Of a DNA stretch of 64,000 nt, positions 45,927 to 53,697 are shown in pieces. The stretch is from NCBI GenBank assembly GCA_035504415.1, contig DATJRY010000007.1, forward strand, positions 62,001 through 126,000. Direction: 5' to 3'. The stretch comes from Candidatus Sulfotelmatobacter sp. (lineage in GTDB: Bacteria; Vulcanimicrobiota; Vulcanimicrobiia; Vulcanimicrobiales; Vulcanimicrobiaceae). A program made the position numbers and the translations under genes. The number at the start of each line of letters is the position of its first letter. Position 1 is the first letter of the stretch. The notes beneath the pieces are model-generated. The model saw only the letters and a program-made list of their open reading frames with translations, was not told the DNA's origin and did not search any database.

Positions 45927-46661
45927 ATGCGTGACCGGTTCTTCGTCGAAGGCGTCCACGCGGTCGGCGACCGGGTGCGGTTCGCCGCCGACGACGAGCG
46001 CAAGCTGACGGCGGTGCTGCGCAAGCGCACCGGCGACCGCGTGCAGGTCGTCGATTCAGGCGGTGCCGCGTACGCGGCCACGCTGGCCGTCGACGGCCGG
46101 GTCGTGCACGGGACGCTCGACGCCGCGCTCGAGCGCGCCGGGGTCGAGACCGCGCTGCAGGTCACCATCGCGCAGGCGGTCCCCAAGGGCCAGAAGATGG
46201 ACCTGGTCGTCGAGAAGGCGACCGAGCTGGGCGCCTACGCGATCGTGCCGGTGCGCAGCGCGCGCGTGATCGGCCACGCGACGAGTCCTGCCAAGGTCGA
46301 GCGCTGGCGGCGCATCGCACGCAGTGCGGCGCAGCAGTCGGGCCGCGTGCGCGTTCCCGACCTCGGCGACGTACTCGACTGGGACGCGCTGCTGGCGAGC
46401 TTCGAGCGCTACGATCGCGTCTATCTGCCGTGGGAGCTGACCGATCCGGCCCCGCTGCGCGAGGTGTTCGAGCGCGAGCTGCCCGGCGCGCGCAGCGTGC
46501 TGATCGTCATCGGTCCCGAAGGCGGCTTTGCCGCCGACGAGGTCGTGCGCGCGCAGGCCGCCGGCGCCCGCGCGATCTCGCTGGGCGCGCGGATTCTGCG
46601 CACCGAAACGGCGGCATTGGCCGTCCTGGCGGCCGCGCTCTACGCGACCGGCGAGCTGTGA
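45927..46661 (+). CDS. rsmE: 16S rRNA m3U1498 methyltransferase RsmE
   Basis: A 244-residue SPOUT-class methyltransferase. An N-terminal PUA-like part (RDRFFVEGV, HLxxVLRKRTGDRVQVVDSGG-like) precedes the knotted domain with ALQVTIAQAVPKGQKMDLVVEKATELGAYAIVPV, IGPEGGFAADEV and the knot ISLGARILRTETAALAVLAA. It methylates U1498 of 16S rRNA. The ATG at 45927 starts MRDRFFVEG, the family start; an upstream ATG in frame would add a non-conserved leader. Ends 4 bp from the opposing operon. Confidence 0.95.
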   Translation: MRDRFFVEGVHAVGDRVRFAADDERKLTAVLRKRTGDRVQVVDSGGAAYAATLAVDGRVVHGTLDAALERAGVETALQVTIAQAVPKGQKMDLVVEKATELGAYAIVPVRSARVIGHATSPAKVERWRRIARSAAQQSGRVRVPDLGDVLDWDALLASFERYDRVYLPWELTDPAPLREVFERELPGARSVLIVIGPEGGFAADEVVRAQAAGARAISLGARILRTETAALAVLAAALYATGEL

Positions 46662-46665
46662 TCCG

Positions 46666-47283
46666 TCAGGGGCTCGGGACGACCTGGAACAACCGCGGCG
46701 TCTGCGTCCAGGTGCCGGGACCGCTCGTGAAGCGGAAGATCGCTGTCTTCGACGACGGACCGGTGACCGCCAGCGCGTCGCCGTGCGCTTCGTGGACGAC
46801 GCGAGCCGAGAGGCTGCACGGAGTGCGCACCGAGAGCGTCGAGAGCGGCATCTCCATCGCCGCATCGAAGAACAGGACGTCGATCCGGCCGGTGCCGCAG
46901 CGGCCGCCGGCGGTGTCGTGGCTGGCGATCGCGACCTGTTGGACGCCGGCGCCCATGAACTCGCCGATGGCGGCGATCGAGGCGCTCGTCACCGTCGGGC
47001 CGCCGGGCGGAAACGGAACGTCGCCGCTGGGCGAGCGATACTTCAAGCGATACGTCGTGTCGTCGATCGCGTAGATCGAGAGGTACCACTGGGCGTGCAG
47101 CCGGCTGAGAACGGCGCGCCACTGCGAGTGCATCGCCTCGCCCGCCAAGTACACGACCTGGCTCGCGATCAGCGTACCGGGTGGCGCCGGCGCGTAGGTG
47201 AAGTGCGGCGGCTCCTCCGCGAGCGCGCGCAGCGGGAGCGCGAGCAGCACACAAGCCAACCCGGCCGAACGAAGTCCTCGCAT
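46666..47283 (-). CDS. Secreted protein of unknown function (last gene of the PLD operon)
   Basis: A 205-residue protein with a signal peptide (MRGLRSAGLACVLLALPLRALA-EE). No family recognised. The mature part looks all-beta, with two cysteines (GGRCGTGR and TPCSLSA) that may pair, and the SSKTAIFRFTSGPGTWTQTPRL C terminus. It lies 36 bp after the other secreted protein gene in the minus-strand run that begins at 50625, so it likely serves the same unknown process. Confidence 0.68.
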   Translation of the reverse strand: MRGLRSAGLACVLLALPLRALAEEPPHFTYAPAPPGTLIASQVVYLAGEAMHSQWRAVLSRLHAQWYLSIYAIDDTTYRLKYRSPSGDVPFPPGGPTVTSASIAAIGEFMGAGVQQVAIASHDTAGGRCGTGRIDVLFFDAAMEMPLSTLSVRTPCSLSARVVHEAHGDALAVTGPSSKTAIFRFTSGPGTWTQTPRLFQVVPSP

Positions 47284-47319
47284 GGCGTCTACGCTACGCG
47301 AACGCGGCGTGGCTGTCCA

Positions 47320-48213
47320 TTAAAAGCAGGTTCCGATCTTCCCCGACGACGTCACCGTGCTCGAGCCGATGCCCGTTCCACCGTGGCTGCCGCAGACGCC
47401 CGTCGCGTCGCCGACCACGCCGAGCACCGTGCCGAAAGCCCAGATCTGAAGCGTCAGCGAGGTGACGTTGCGCGCTTGGGCGCTCGACGGCCCCTCCGGG
47501 ATCGGGGTTGCGAAGTTGAAGTACTCGTTGCTGACGCTCAAGCTGTTCGAGCCGGACGAGGTCGTGCAGACCCACGGAATCCAGCCATCCTTCCAGCAGA
47601 ACGACGAGCTTTGCTCGAAACCGCCCTTCGTCTGCTGCGTCGTGCTTCCGACCGCGTAGTACAGGAAGAGGTTGGTCACGAACGAGGTGTTCTTCGCGCA
47701 CGCACCTTGACTGCAGGTGTCGACTTCGCTCGGCGGGTTCGCGGCCAGCAGGATCGGATCGGCGCGGCGGCGCGCCTTGGTGCGCAGCGCCGGCGGCTGC
47801 GGTCGGCTCAGATCGTACACCTTGGTCCCGATCCGGACTTGCCCGGTCGTGCCCGCGATCTGGGCCAGGATTGGGTCGTCCTGCTCGACCAGGGCGTGCG
47901 TCTTCGGGTCGACGCTGTAGGCGTGGTCGCGGATGATGCTGACGCCGGCGACGCCGATCAGGTTGCCCTTGGCGTCGTTGATCGCTTTGCCGTGGAACGC
48001 GGTCACGCAGTATTGGACGAAGGCCGCAAGGGTCGGGAAGGTGCGGGTCGCGCTCGGGATCGTGATGACGTGGTGGCCGGCCGACGCGTCGATCAGCAGC
48101 GTGTTCGGCGCCACCGTCGTGATCTTCACGGTTTGTTCGATCGTCGCGGCGCGCGCGGCGAGCGGGACGGCAGCGAGGACGACGAGGGCAGCGAGCCTGC
48201 GTAGGTGGTGCAT
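47320..48213 (-). CDS. Secreted Ser/Thr-rich protein of unknown function
   Basis: A 297-residue exported protein with a signal peptide (MHHLRRLAALVVLAAVPLAARA). The first half is a mixed beta region (TVAPNTLLIDASAGHHVITIPSA). The second half is rich in Ser, Thr, Gly and Asn with six cysteines, including CSQGAC and CWKDGWIPWVC, which suggests disulfide stabilisation outside the cell. No family recognised. It has the strongest ribosome site of its operon, GGAGGAACC, about 5 nt before the ATG. It follows the PLD-like gene by 25 bp. Confidence 0.7.
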   Translation of the reverse strand: MHHLRRLAALVVLAAVPLAARAATIEQTVKITTVAPNTLLIDASAGHHVITIPSATRTFPTLAAFVQYCVTAFHGKAINDAKGNLIGVAGVSIIRDHAYSVDPKTHALVEQDDPILAQIAGTTGQVRIGTKVYDLSRPQPPALRTKARRRADPILLAANPPSEVDTCSQGACAKNTSFVTNLFLYYAVGSTTQQTKGGFEQSSSFCWKDGWIPWVCTTSSGSNSLSVSNEYFNFATPIPEGPSSAQARNVTSLTLQIWAFGTVLGVVGDATGVCGSHGGTGIGSSTVTSSGKIGTCF

Positions 48214-48238
48214 AGTCGGTTCCTCCGTTCGGTACGGG

Positions 48239-50167
48239 CTACGTCGGCACGGCCGGCGCGACGACGAAGAGGTTGGCGTCGATGCCGATCGCCGAGAGCT
48301 GGCTCGACGCTTCGAGCGCGCCGGCGTACGGCAGGATCATCGAGGGGCCCGCGCCCATCGTTTGCGTCGCGTTCAACGAAGCGACGTTGGCGTTGGCGAC
48401 GCTGTTCCACAGGCCCAGCCAACCGCCGGCGGGCGCGGTCGTGAGGTCGAGGCCCGAACCGAGATGCTCTTGCCAGAGGCTTTGCCGCAGGGCCGCGACG
48501 TTGCCGGTGGCCGGCGCGCCGGCGATGCCGTCGTACAGCACCGCGTTGAGCTCGACGTTGCGCCAGCTCTTCGCGGCGCTGAAGCAGAACGCGGGCGCCG
48601 GTAGGAACTCGAACATGTGGCCGGTCGAGGCGCCGTCGAGATTCGCCGAGCCGACGGTGCCCCAGAGGTCGTCGACGACCGAGACCTTCGCCTCCAGATA
48701 GCACTGCATGATCTCGGTCATCCCGTTGGAAGCCGCGCCGGTGCGCCAGAGGCTGAACGTGCCGATCTGCGCGCCCGGGACCGCCTGCAGCGTGCTCAGC
48801 AACGCGTTCTGCCAGAACTTGTAGGTGGGCATATCGGGGTTCTCGTTGAGCAGCACGATCAGCTGGAGCGCCGGCCGCGCGCGCAATGCGGCGACGAGCG
48901 CGTTGCCGACGACCGGCGAGTTGAAGTACTGCTCCTCGATGTAGATGAAGCGCTGTGCGTTGTTGATCGCCCGCAGGTAGGCTTCGAGGACGCCCGTCTC
49001 TCCGCTGGGGAGACCGGCCGCCGGCAGCGGAGGCGCCGTGCGGACGATCTGAATCGTTTGTCGTCCGCTGCCGGCGACCGGCGTCGGCGCGGCGACCTGG
49101 TCGGAACTCACGGAGTTCCACAGCGCGATGAAGGTCGCGTCGACGTCGGCCGCGCCGGCTCCGACGAGCTGCAGCGAGACCGTGTGGACCGGCTTGTTGC
49201 CGACGCCGTTCCCGACGTTGCCCAGGACCGGGACGTCCCCGCCGGCTCCCGAGCCGCGCCGACTCGGCTTGCACGGGTCGAAGACGGGATGGAGCTGCGT
49301 GTCCCAGTAGCCCTGGTCCAGCGGCAGTCCCAGCGTGAACGCCGTCGCCGTGTCGACGATCAGGGCCTTCGCGTGCATCATCTCGGGAAAGACGTGCAGG
49401 CCCGCGACTTCGATCGTGTTCGGCTGGTGACGCTGCAGGAAGCTCGTCACGCTCGAGGTCGTGTCGCTGAACGCGTTCTTGTTGAGCAGGATGCGAACGG
49501 CGACGCCGCGCGCGTTTGCCGCCAGCAACGCGGCCATCAGCGTCGTGCCCGGCATGCAGGCGTTGACCGCGTCGTCCTGGCCGGTGAACGTCGCGATGAA
49601 CGCCGGATCGAAGTCCAGCTCCAACAGGTGGATGCGCGTGGTGGCCGCGGCGATTGCGGCGACCATGCTTTCGCAGGCGAGCTGACCGTCGGGCAGCACC
49701 GTGACCTCGTTGCCCTGCGAGACGTGCGGCGGGGTGCTGCCGCCGAGCGTGACCATCCAACCGCCGTCGGGCGGCGTCGCGCTCTCCATCTGCGATGGGC
49801 ACGGCACGAAGATGCAGACCAGCCACGCCAGCACGATGACGATCAGCACGAGCACGGCGATCAGCACCGCGGCGAGGACGCTGAGGATGACGCACACCAG
49901 CGTCACGACCAGCACGAGGATCTGGACGATCACCGAGACCAGCGTGCAGACCACGCTCGTCACCCAGTTGCAGATGAAGCTGAACCAGCCCCAGGAACTG
50001 CACGACTGCTGGCTCGAGGTGATGCACTGGTTCTGCCACTGCTGAACCGACTGCAAGACCTGCGTCGAGACGTTCGCGCACTGTTGCACCAGCCACGTGA
50101 TGAACCCGACCGTCCACAGCACGAGCTGCTCGGTGATGCGCCAGGTGGTTTGAAAGCACGTCGTCAT
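48239..50167 (-). CDS. Membrane-anchored phospholipase D-like protein with a degenerate second HKD motif
   Basis: A 642-residue protein. The N-terminal 125 residues hold several very hydrophobic segments (about 13-28, 62-120) with many Cys. Two PLD domains follow. HKD1 is intact: H265-x-K267-x4-D272 in MMHAKALIVDTAT. The second site reads LEAKVSVVDD: K494 and D499 are kept, but the His is Glu492, while GTVGSANLDGAS after it is conserved. PLD enzymes need two His, so catalysis would be altered or need dimers. It may cleave phosphodiesters or act as a phosphatidyl transferase-like protein at the membrane. Its ATG overlaps the upstream gene stop; two secreted proteins follow. Confidence 0.82.
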   Translation of the reverse strand: MTTCFQTTWRITEQLVLWTVGFITWLVQQCANVSTQVLQSVQQWQNQCITSSQQSCSSWGWFSFICNWVTSVVCTLVSVIVQILVLVVTLVCVILSVLAAVLIAVLVLIVIVLAWLVCIFVPCPSQMESATPPDGGWMVTLGGSTPPHVSQGNEVTVLPDGQLACESMVAAIAAATTRIHLLELDFDPAFIATFTGQDDAVNACMPGTTLMAALLAANARGVAVRILLNKNAFSDTTSSVTSFLQRHQPNTIEVAGLHVFPEMMHAKALIVDTATAFTLGLPLDQGYWDTQLHPVFDPCKPSRRGSGAGGDVPVLGNVGNGVGNKPVHTVSLQLVGAGAADVDATFIALWNSVSSDQVAAPTPVAGSGRQTIQIVRTAPPLPAAGLPSGETGVLEAYLRAINNAQRFIYIEEQYFNSPVVGNALVAALRARPALQLIVLLNENPDMPTYKFWQNALLSTLQAVPGAQIGTFSLWRTGAASNGMTEIMQCYLEAKVSVVDDLWGTVGSANLDGASTGHMFEFLPAPAFCFSAAKSWRNVELNAVLYDGIAGAPATGNVAALRQSLWQEHLGSGLDLTTAPAGGWLGLWNSVANANVASLNATQTMGAGPSMILPYAGALEASSQLSAIGIDANLFVVAPAVPT

Positions 50168-50625
50168 AGCGCGCCCGCGCGGGCCGCGCGACCGCCGCGG
50201 CGCCGCTCGTGACGGCGGATCGCGGCTACGATGCACACCAGGCGCAGCCGCGCCCAGCTCAGGCCCGCGATCTTCCCGGCGGCGGCGCCGGCCACCAGGA
50301 CCAGGAGCGCGCGCCACCAGAAGGCGTGCCCGTCGAGCGTGCGGGCATGGCCGATGCCCCAGCAGAGCAGGGCCGCCAGGGCGAGTAGCGCGCCCAGGGA
50401 ACCCTCGGCGCAGCCACAGGCCCGCAACGACGCGTTGAGGCCGCGCTCCCAGCGCGCGGCCCGGGCCGGCGCGAGGGACGGAATGCGCAGGGCCGCCCGC
50501 AGCATGAAGCGCGGATGTGCCGGGCGCAGCAAGCGCGCGGCGTCGGCAGCCGATTCGATGCGAACGAGCACGCGGTGGCCCTCGCCGGTCTCGGACGTGA
50601 CGCGAGCGGGGGTTCCAGGCGCCAA
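50164..50625 (-). CDS. Small membrane protein, first gene of the PLD operon
   Basis: A 153-residue protein with a basic N-terminal half and two predicted membrane helices (about 78-95 and 103-120), then an Arg-rich tail. No family recognised. The only start that uses the whole frame is TTG 50625; it lies about 20 nt downstream of the predicted transcript start, close to a TAGGG. Its stop overlaps the PLD-like ATG (ATGA), so the two are translationally coupled. Confidence 0.6.
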   Translation of the reverse strand: MAPGTPARVTSETGEGHRVLVRIESAADAARLLRPAHPRFMLRAALRIPSLAPARAARWERGLNASLRACGCAEGSLGALLALAALLCWGIGHARTLDGHAFWWRALLVLVAGAAAGKIAGLSWARLRLVCIVAAIRRHERRRGGRAARAGAL

Positions 50626-50645
50626 ACCCTAGGTTATGTTTGGCT

Positions 50646-50673
50646 AGTATAGCAAGACGAGCGGCAACGTCAA
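50646..50673 (-). promoter_or_regulatory. Sigma70-type promoter of the PLD operon
   Basis: On the minus strand TTGACG (50673-50668) and TATACT (50651-50646) are separated by 16 bp; each hexamer matches five of six consensus bases. This AT-rich patch stands out in the GC-rich surroundings. It drives the four-gene unit 50625-46666. Confidence 0.7.
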
Positions 50674-50722
50674 GCACGGTCGCCCAGCATCCCCCGGCGA
50701 CCGCGGGGTGGTTGGTAGCGGC

Positions 50723-51652
50723 GTGAATGCCGTCGTCGTCGATCGCTCCGCGCCGGGTGGACTCATCGTCGCCGGCCTCCCCGAGCCGCAACCGCGCGCC
50801 GACGAGGCGCTGGTGCGCGTGCATGCGCTCAGCCTGAACCTCGGCGAGATCCGGCGCGCGCGCGCCGCCGACGACGGCTGGCGGCCTGGGTGGGACTTCG
50901 CCGGCGTCGTCGAGCGCGCCGCGGCCGGCGGCGGCCCGCCGGCCGGCGCGCGCGTCGTGGGGATGATGCCGGGCAGCGGCGCCTGGGCCGAGCGCATCGC
51001 GGCGCCGGTGCGGCACCTCGCGGTGCTCCCGGCGACGGTCTCGTTCGAACGAGCCGCGACGCTGCCGGTCGCGGGCCTGACCGCGCTCTACGCGCTCGAC
51101 AAGCGCGGCTCGCTGCTCGGCAAGCGCGTGCTGGTGACCGGTGCGTCGGGCGGCGTGGGCGTCTTCGCGGTGCAGCTGGCACGCATCGCCGGCGCGCATG
51201 CGACCGGGCTCGTCCATCGCCCCGAAAAGCGCGGCACGGTGGAAGGCTTCGCCGATTGCGTCGTCGTCGGCGAGACGGCCGACTGCGCGCACGACACCGG
51301 CCCGTTCGACCTGATCCTCGAGTCCGTCGGCGGCGACGTTTTCGCCAGCGCCTTGCGAGAGCTGGCGGTCGGCGGATTGTTGGTCACCTACGGCACCTCG
51401 GCCAACCGCACCGCGACCGTCGAGGTGGCCTCGTTCTACGCGGCGGGCGGTCAGTCGATCTACGGCTTCATCTTGTTCCACGAGCTGGAGAGCCAACCGG
51501 CGGGCGACGGCTTGGCGCGCTTGGCATCGTTGCTCGACGCCGGATCGCTGAACGTCCACATCGACGACGTGCTGCCGTTCGCCCAGATCGGCACGGCGGC
51601 CGACCGCTTGTGGTCGCGCGGGGTCACCGGGAAGCTCGTCGTTACGCTTTGA
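50723..51652 (+). CDS. MDR oxidoreductase (quinone reductase-like)
   Basis: A 309-residue zinc-independent medium-chain reductase. The N-terminal region MNAVVVDRSAPGGLIVAGLPEP-like start fits the family; LVTGASGGVGVFAVQLARIAG is the nucleotide-binding motif and FDLILESVGGDVFASAL the following helix-strand. It reduces quinones or enones with NADPH. GTG 50723 is preferred over GTG 50708 because it begins the conserved N-A-V-V-V strand. It is divergent from the PLD operon. Confidence 0.85.
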   Translation: MNAVVVDRSAPGGLIVAGLPEPQPRADEALVRVHALSLNLGEIRRARAADDGWRPGWDFAGVVERAAAGGGPPAGARVVGMMPGSGAWAERIAAPVRHLAVLPATVSFERAATLPVAGLTALYALDKRGSLLGKRVLVTGASGGVGVFAVQLARIAGAHATGLVHRPEKRGTVEGFADCVVVGETADCAHDTGPFDLILESVGGDVFASALRELAVGGLLVTYGTSANRTATVEVASFYAAGGQSIYGFILFHELESQPAGDGLARLASLLDAGSLNVHIDDVLPFAQIGTAADRLWSRGVTGKLVVTL

Positions 51653-51787
51653 TGAGGGCCGGCTTTGAGGCCGGTGAGAATTCGCCCCGCGCGCTTGCGC
51701 TCAAGCATGTTGTGAGCTTCGCGCGCTATCGTGTGAACAGAAAGCCGGCGACGCAGTCACCGGACGAAACGAGGAGACCACACGATC

Positions 51788-52147
51788 ATGTTGACTGGAA
51801 TCATTCGCTCCGCTCGGAGCAACATCGGGAAGATCGTCGTCACCGCCGGCGCGGTGGCAACCGTCGGTGTCGGCGCGATGCTGCCGCGACCGGCCTCCGC
51901 GAATACGACCGACACCGCGATCACCGCGGCGGCCATCCTCGGCGGGATCGCACTCATCGCCGGCGCCACCAGCCAGCCGTCGTATCCGGTCTGCGGTTAC
52001 TACGACGAGCCGTGCCCGGCGTACGGCGGCCCCGTCTACGGCCCCGGCTGGCGCGCTCCGCGCACGATCTACGTTCCGCAGCGCGGCGGCTACCGCGGCA
52101 GCTACGACGGCGGTCGGCGCGACGAGAACGGTCGCGGTCGCCGCTGA
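51788..52147 (+). CDS. Small exported Gly/Tyr/Arg-rich protein
   Basis: A 119-residue protein of unknown function. A long N-terminal signal region (about 1-38, ending RPASANT) is followed by a hydrophobic stretch ITAAAILGGIALIAGA, then a tail rich in Pro, Gly, Tyr and Arg (YPVCGYYDEPCPAYGG, then RGGYRGSYDGGRR). Similar small proteins occur in many soil bacteria without known role. ATG 51788 is preceded by GAGGAG. The 135-bp gap upstream shows no gene. A strong hairpin follows. Confidence 0.65.
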   Translation: MLTGIIRSARSNIGKIVVTAGAVATVGVGAMLPRPASANTTDTAITAAAILGGIALIAGATSQPSYPVCGYYDEPCPAYGGPVYGPGWRAPRTIYVPQRGGYRGSYDGGRRDENGRGRR

Positions 52148-52172
52148 CTCTCGGCGGTCGGTGAGGTGAACC

Positions 52173-52198
52173 CAGACGGCGCGCTCCGGCGCGCCGTC
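52173..52198. terminator. Bidirectional hairpin terminator
   Basis: Perfect 11-bp arms AGACGGCGCGC (52173-52183) and GCGCGCCGTCT (52188-52198) with a TCCG loop, followed by CCGTTTGGG. It lies between convergent genes (51788 plus, 52209 minus) and can end both. Confidence 0.75.
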
Positions 52199-52208
52199 TC
52201 CGTTTGGG

Positions 52209-52994
52209 TCAGCCCGCGGCGGCGCGCACCGCGTCGGCGAAATGCGCGAAGTCGCTGCGGTGCAGCGTGTGGCCGTGGCCTTCGACGACCTCGACCGTGA
52301 CGGTCTGCGAGGCGTCGGCGAGATCCGCCGGCGCGATGACCGAACCTTCGCCGGCCACCAAGATGCGGGTGGGAATCTTGAGCGCGGCGAGCTTTTGGCG
52401 CAGATCCCAACCGCCCGCGTCGACGTCGTTGTCGCGACCGAGGCGCCGCAGCGTGTCGGCCGAGAGCGCGTGCATCGCGTGCACCTTACCGTCGCGATCG
52501 ACCGCGTCGGCGTCGGCGAAGAGCGCGCGGATCTCGGCGTCGCGTTCCTCGCCGACCGGTTGATCGAGCAGCTCCGCCAGATCGTCGACGTAGTCGCCGT
52601 AGAACGTGTTCGGTGCGACGCGGATCATCGGATCGACCAGGACCAGGGCGCGCGCGACCTTGGGTCCGCCGACCAGCGCGACCGCGCCGCCCCACGAGTG
52701 GCCGACCACGACCGCGACCGTGCCGATGCTGTCGGCGACCGCGCGCAGGTCGGCGGCCAGCACGGCCAGCGACATCGCGCCGGTGCTCGTCGAGCTCTCG
52801 CCGTGGCCGCGCTGATCGTAGGCGAAGACCCGGTGCGTATCCGCGAGTGCCGCGCCCAGCCGCGCGAAGTCGCGCCGCGACGAGGTGATTCCGTGGACGC
52901 ACAGGATGGCGGGTCCGGCTTCGCCCCACCGCTCGACGGTCGTCGTCTCGCCCGTCTCCAGGGCCACCCGCCGGATCTCGGTCGTGCTCGTCAT
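52209..52994 (-). CDS. Alpha/beta hydrolase
   Basis: A 261-residue alpha/beta hydrolase. The oxyanion region is CVHGITSSRRDF, the nucleophile elbow GHSWGG (Ser near residue 98), the acid Asp lies in the segment after VLVAGEG, and the His in EGHGHTLHRSD. It hydrolyses an ester or similar bond; substrate unknown. ATG 52994 is chosen because MTSTTEIRRVAL begins the fold; upstream in-frame sequence is Arg/Pro-rich and not conserved in style. It diverges from the ribbon-helix-helix gene. Confidence 0.85.
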   Translation of the reverse strand: MTSTTEIRRVALETGETTTVERWGEAGPAILCVHGITSSRRDFARLGAALADTHRVFAYDQRGHGESSTSTGAMSLAVLAADLRAVADSIGTVAVVVGHSWGGAVALVGGPKVARALVLVDPMIRVAPNTFYGDYVDDLAELLDQPVGEERDAEIRALFADADAVDRDGKVHAMHALSADTLRRLGRDNDVDAGGWDLRQKLAALKIPTRILVAGEGSVIAPADLADASQTVTVEVVEGHGHTLHRSDFAHFADAVRAAAG

Positions 52995-53125
52995 ATGCCG
53001 CGCTCGTTTCTCAGCACGCCCGCCGGTCCTTCGCGGCTCGGGCCGTTCGGGCGACGTCGGTGACCGTCGGCCCGGCCGGGACGACCTACGACCACGCAGG
53101 CGGCTCGGCGGCTGCGCTCGCCGGG

Positions 53126-53154
53126 TTGCCATGATGATATCACTGTGATATCAT
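53126..53154 (+). promoter_or_regulatory. Promoter of the ribbon-helix-helix gene
   Basis: TTGCCA (53126-53131), 17-bp spacer, TATCAT (53149-53154). The predicted transcript start near 53161 is about 4 nt before ATG 53165, so the mRNA would be nearly leaderless. The operator palindrome covers the spacer and -10. Confidence 0.65.
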
Positions 53155-53155
53155 C
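53133..53155. promoter_or_regulatory. Autoregulatory operator: 23-bp perfect palindrome
   Basis: GATGATATCAC-T-GTGATATCATC has 11-bp arms around a single T. It contains two TGATATCA octamers, each itself palindromic, 11 bp apart. Two same-face sites one turn apart are what dimers of ribbon-helix-helix proteins bind cooperatively. It overlaps the promoter of the RHH gene that starts 10 bp downstream. Confidence 0.8.
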
Positions 53156-53164
53156 CATCGAACC

Positions 53165-53356
53165 ATGCGTCAATTCCCGGCGCGGTTGGACAACGGAGTG
53201 TACGACGAGCTGAAGCGGCGGTCGGAGAACGAACGCAAAAGCATGAACGCGGTCCTGAACGAATCGCTCGACCGTCACTTTCGTGGCCAGTCGGACGCCA
53301 AGGCGGCGCTCCTTCGCGCGCTGGCGGCACTCGAAGAGGCCGAGCGGCCCGAATGA
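53165..53356 (+). CDS. Ribbon-helix-helix (Arc/CopG-type) DNA-binding protein
   Basis: A 63-residue protein: strand RQFPARLDNGVYDELKRRSENERKSMNAVLNESLDRHF matches the Arc/MetJ ribbon-helix-helix fold, followed by a short Ala-rich helix. Proteins of this size are often antitoxins, but the next gene (53416) does not look like a toxin, so it may be a solitary regulator. The perfect palindrome overlapping its promoter points to tight self-repression. ATG 53165 is nearly at the predicted transcript start, with no ribosome site, consistent with leaderless translation. Confidence 0.85.
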   Translation: MRQFPARLDNGVYDELKRRSENERKSMNAVLNESLDRHFRGQSDAKAALLRALAALEEAERPE

Positions 53357-53415
53357 CCGCGCACGCGCCGGTACGGGAACGGCTTGGCTGTGGGGCGTAC
53401 TTCTCAGGTTCGATC

Positions 53416-53697
53416 ATGGCACGCACGCTCGAATCCCTCACCGAAGGTACACCCGTGTTCGCCGGCGAGACACGCGTCGGCGACGTGCGCGGCGTGTATG
53501 CCGAAGGCGACGCGCGTTCCGCCGAGCTGATCGTCGTCCACTGGGACGCGCTCGGCAGCGACGTCGGCGTGCCGGCCACCGAGATCGAGAGCATCGACGA
53601 GGACGGCGTTTCGTTGATCCGCACCGAGCCCGACGCGTACGAGGATTTCGCGCCGTTCGACGCGTCGCGCTTTCCGACGTTGCGGAAGATCGCGTGA
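53416..53697 (+). CDS. Small PRC-barrel/DUF2171-like protein
   Basis: A 93-residue acidic protein: TLESLTEGTPVFAGETRVGDVRGVYAEGDARSAELIVVHWDALGSDVGVPATEIESIDEDGVSLIRT. The strand pattern and the G-D-V-R-G-V and VPATEIESI elements resemble PRC-barrel-like DUF2171 proteins, which are often stress-related. The match is by pattern only. ATG 53416 is chosen over an upstream in-frame start since the extension is not barrel-like. Its stop overlaps the glycosyltransferase GTG. Confidence 0.65.
   Translation: MARTLESLTEGTPVFAGETRVGDVRGVYAEGDARSAELIVVHWDALGSDVGVPATEIESIDEDGVSLIRTEPDAYEDFAPFDASRFPTLRKIA

Noticed and set aside
48617-50212. A 531-codon plus-strand frame opposite the PLD-like gene
   Set aside because: Arg/Asp-rich shadow; the minus-strand frame has HKD and membrane motifs and a strong promoter.
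50708-50722. GTG 50708 as start of the MDR oxidoreductase
   Set aside because: The five extra residues precede the conserved first strand, which begins at GTG 50723.
53165-53697. Toxin-antitoxin pair
   Set aside because: The RHH protein fits an antitoxin, but the 93-residue neighbour resembles a PRC-barrel/DUF2171 protein and lies 59 bp downstream rather than overlapping; no PIN, RelE or MazF motif is present.
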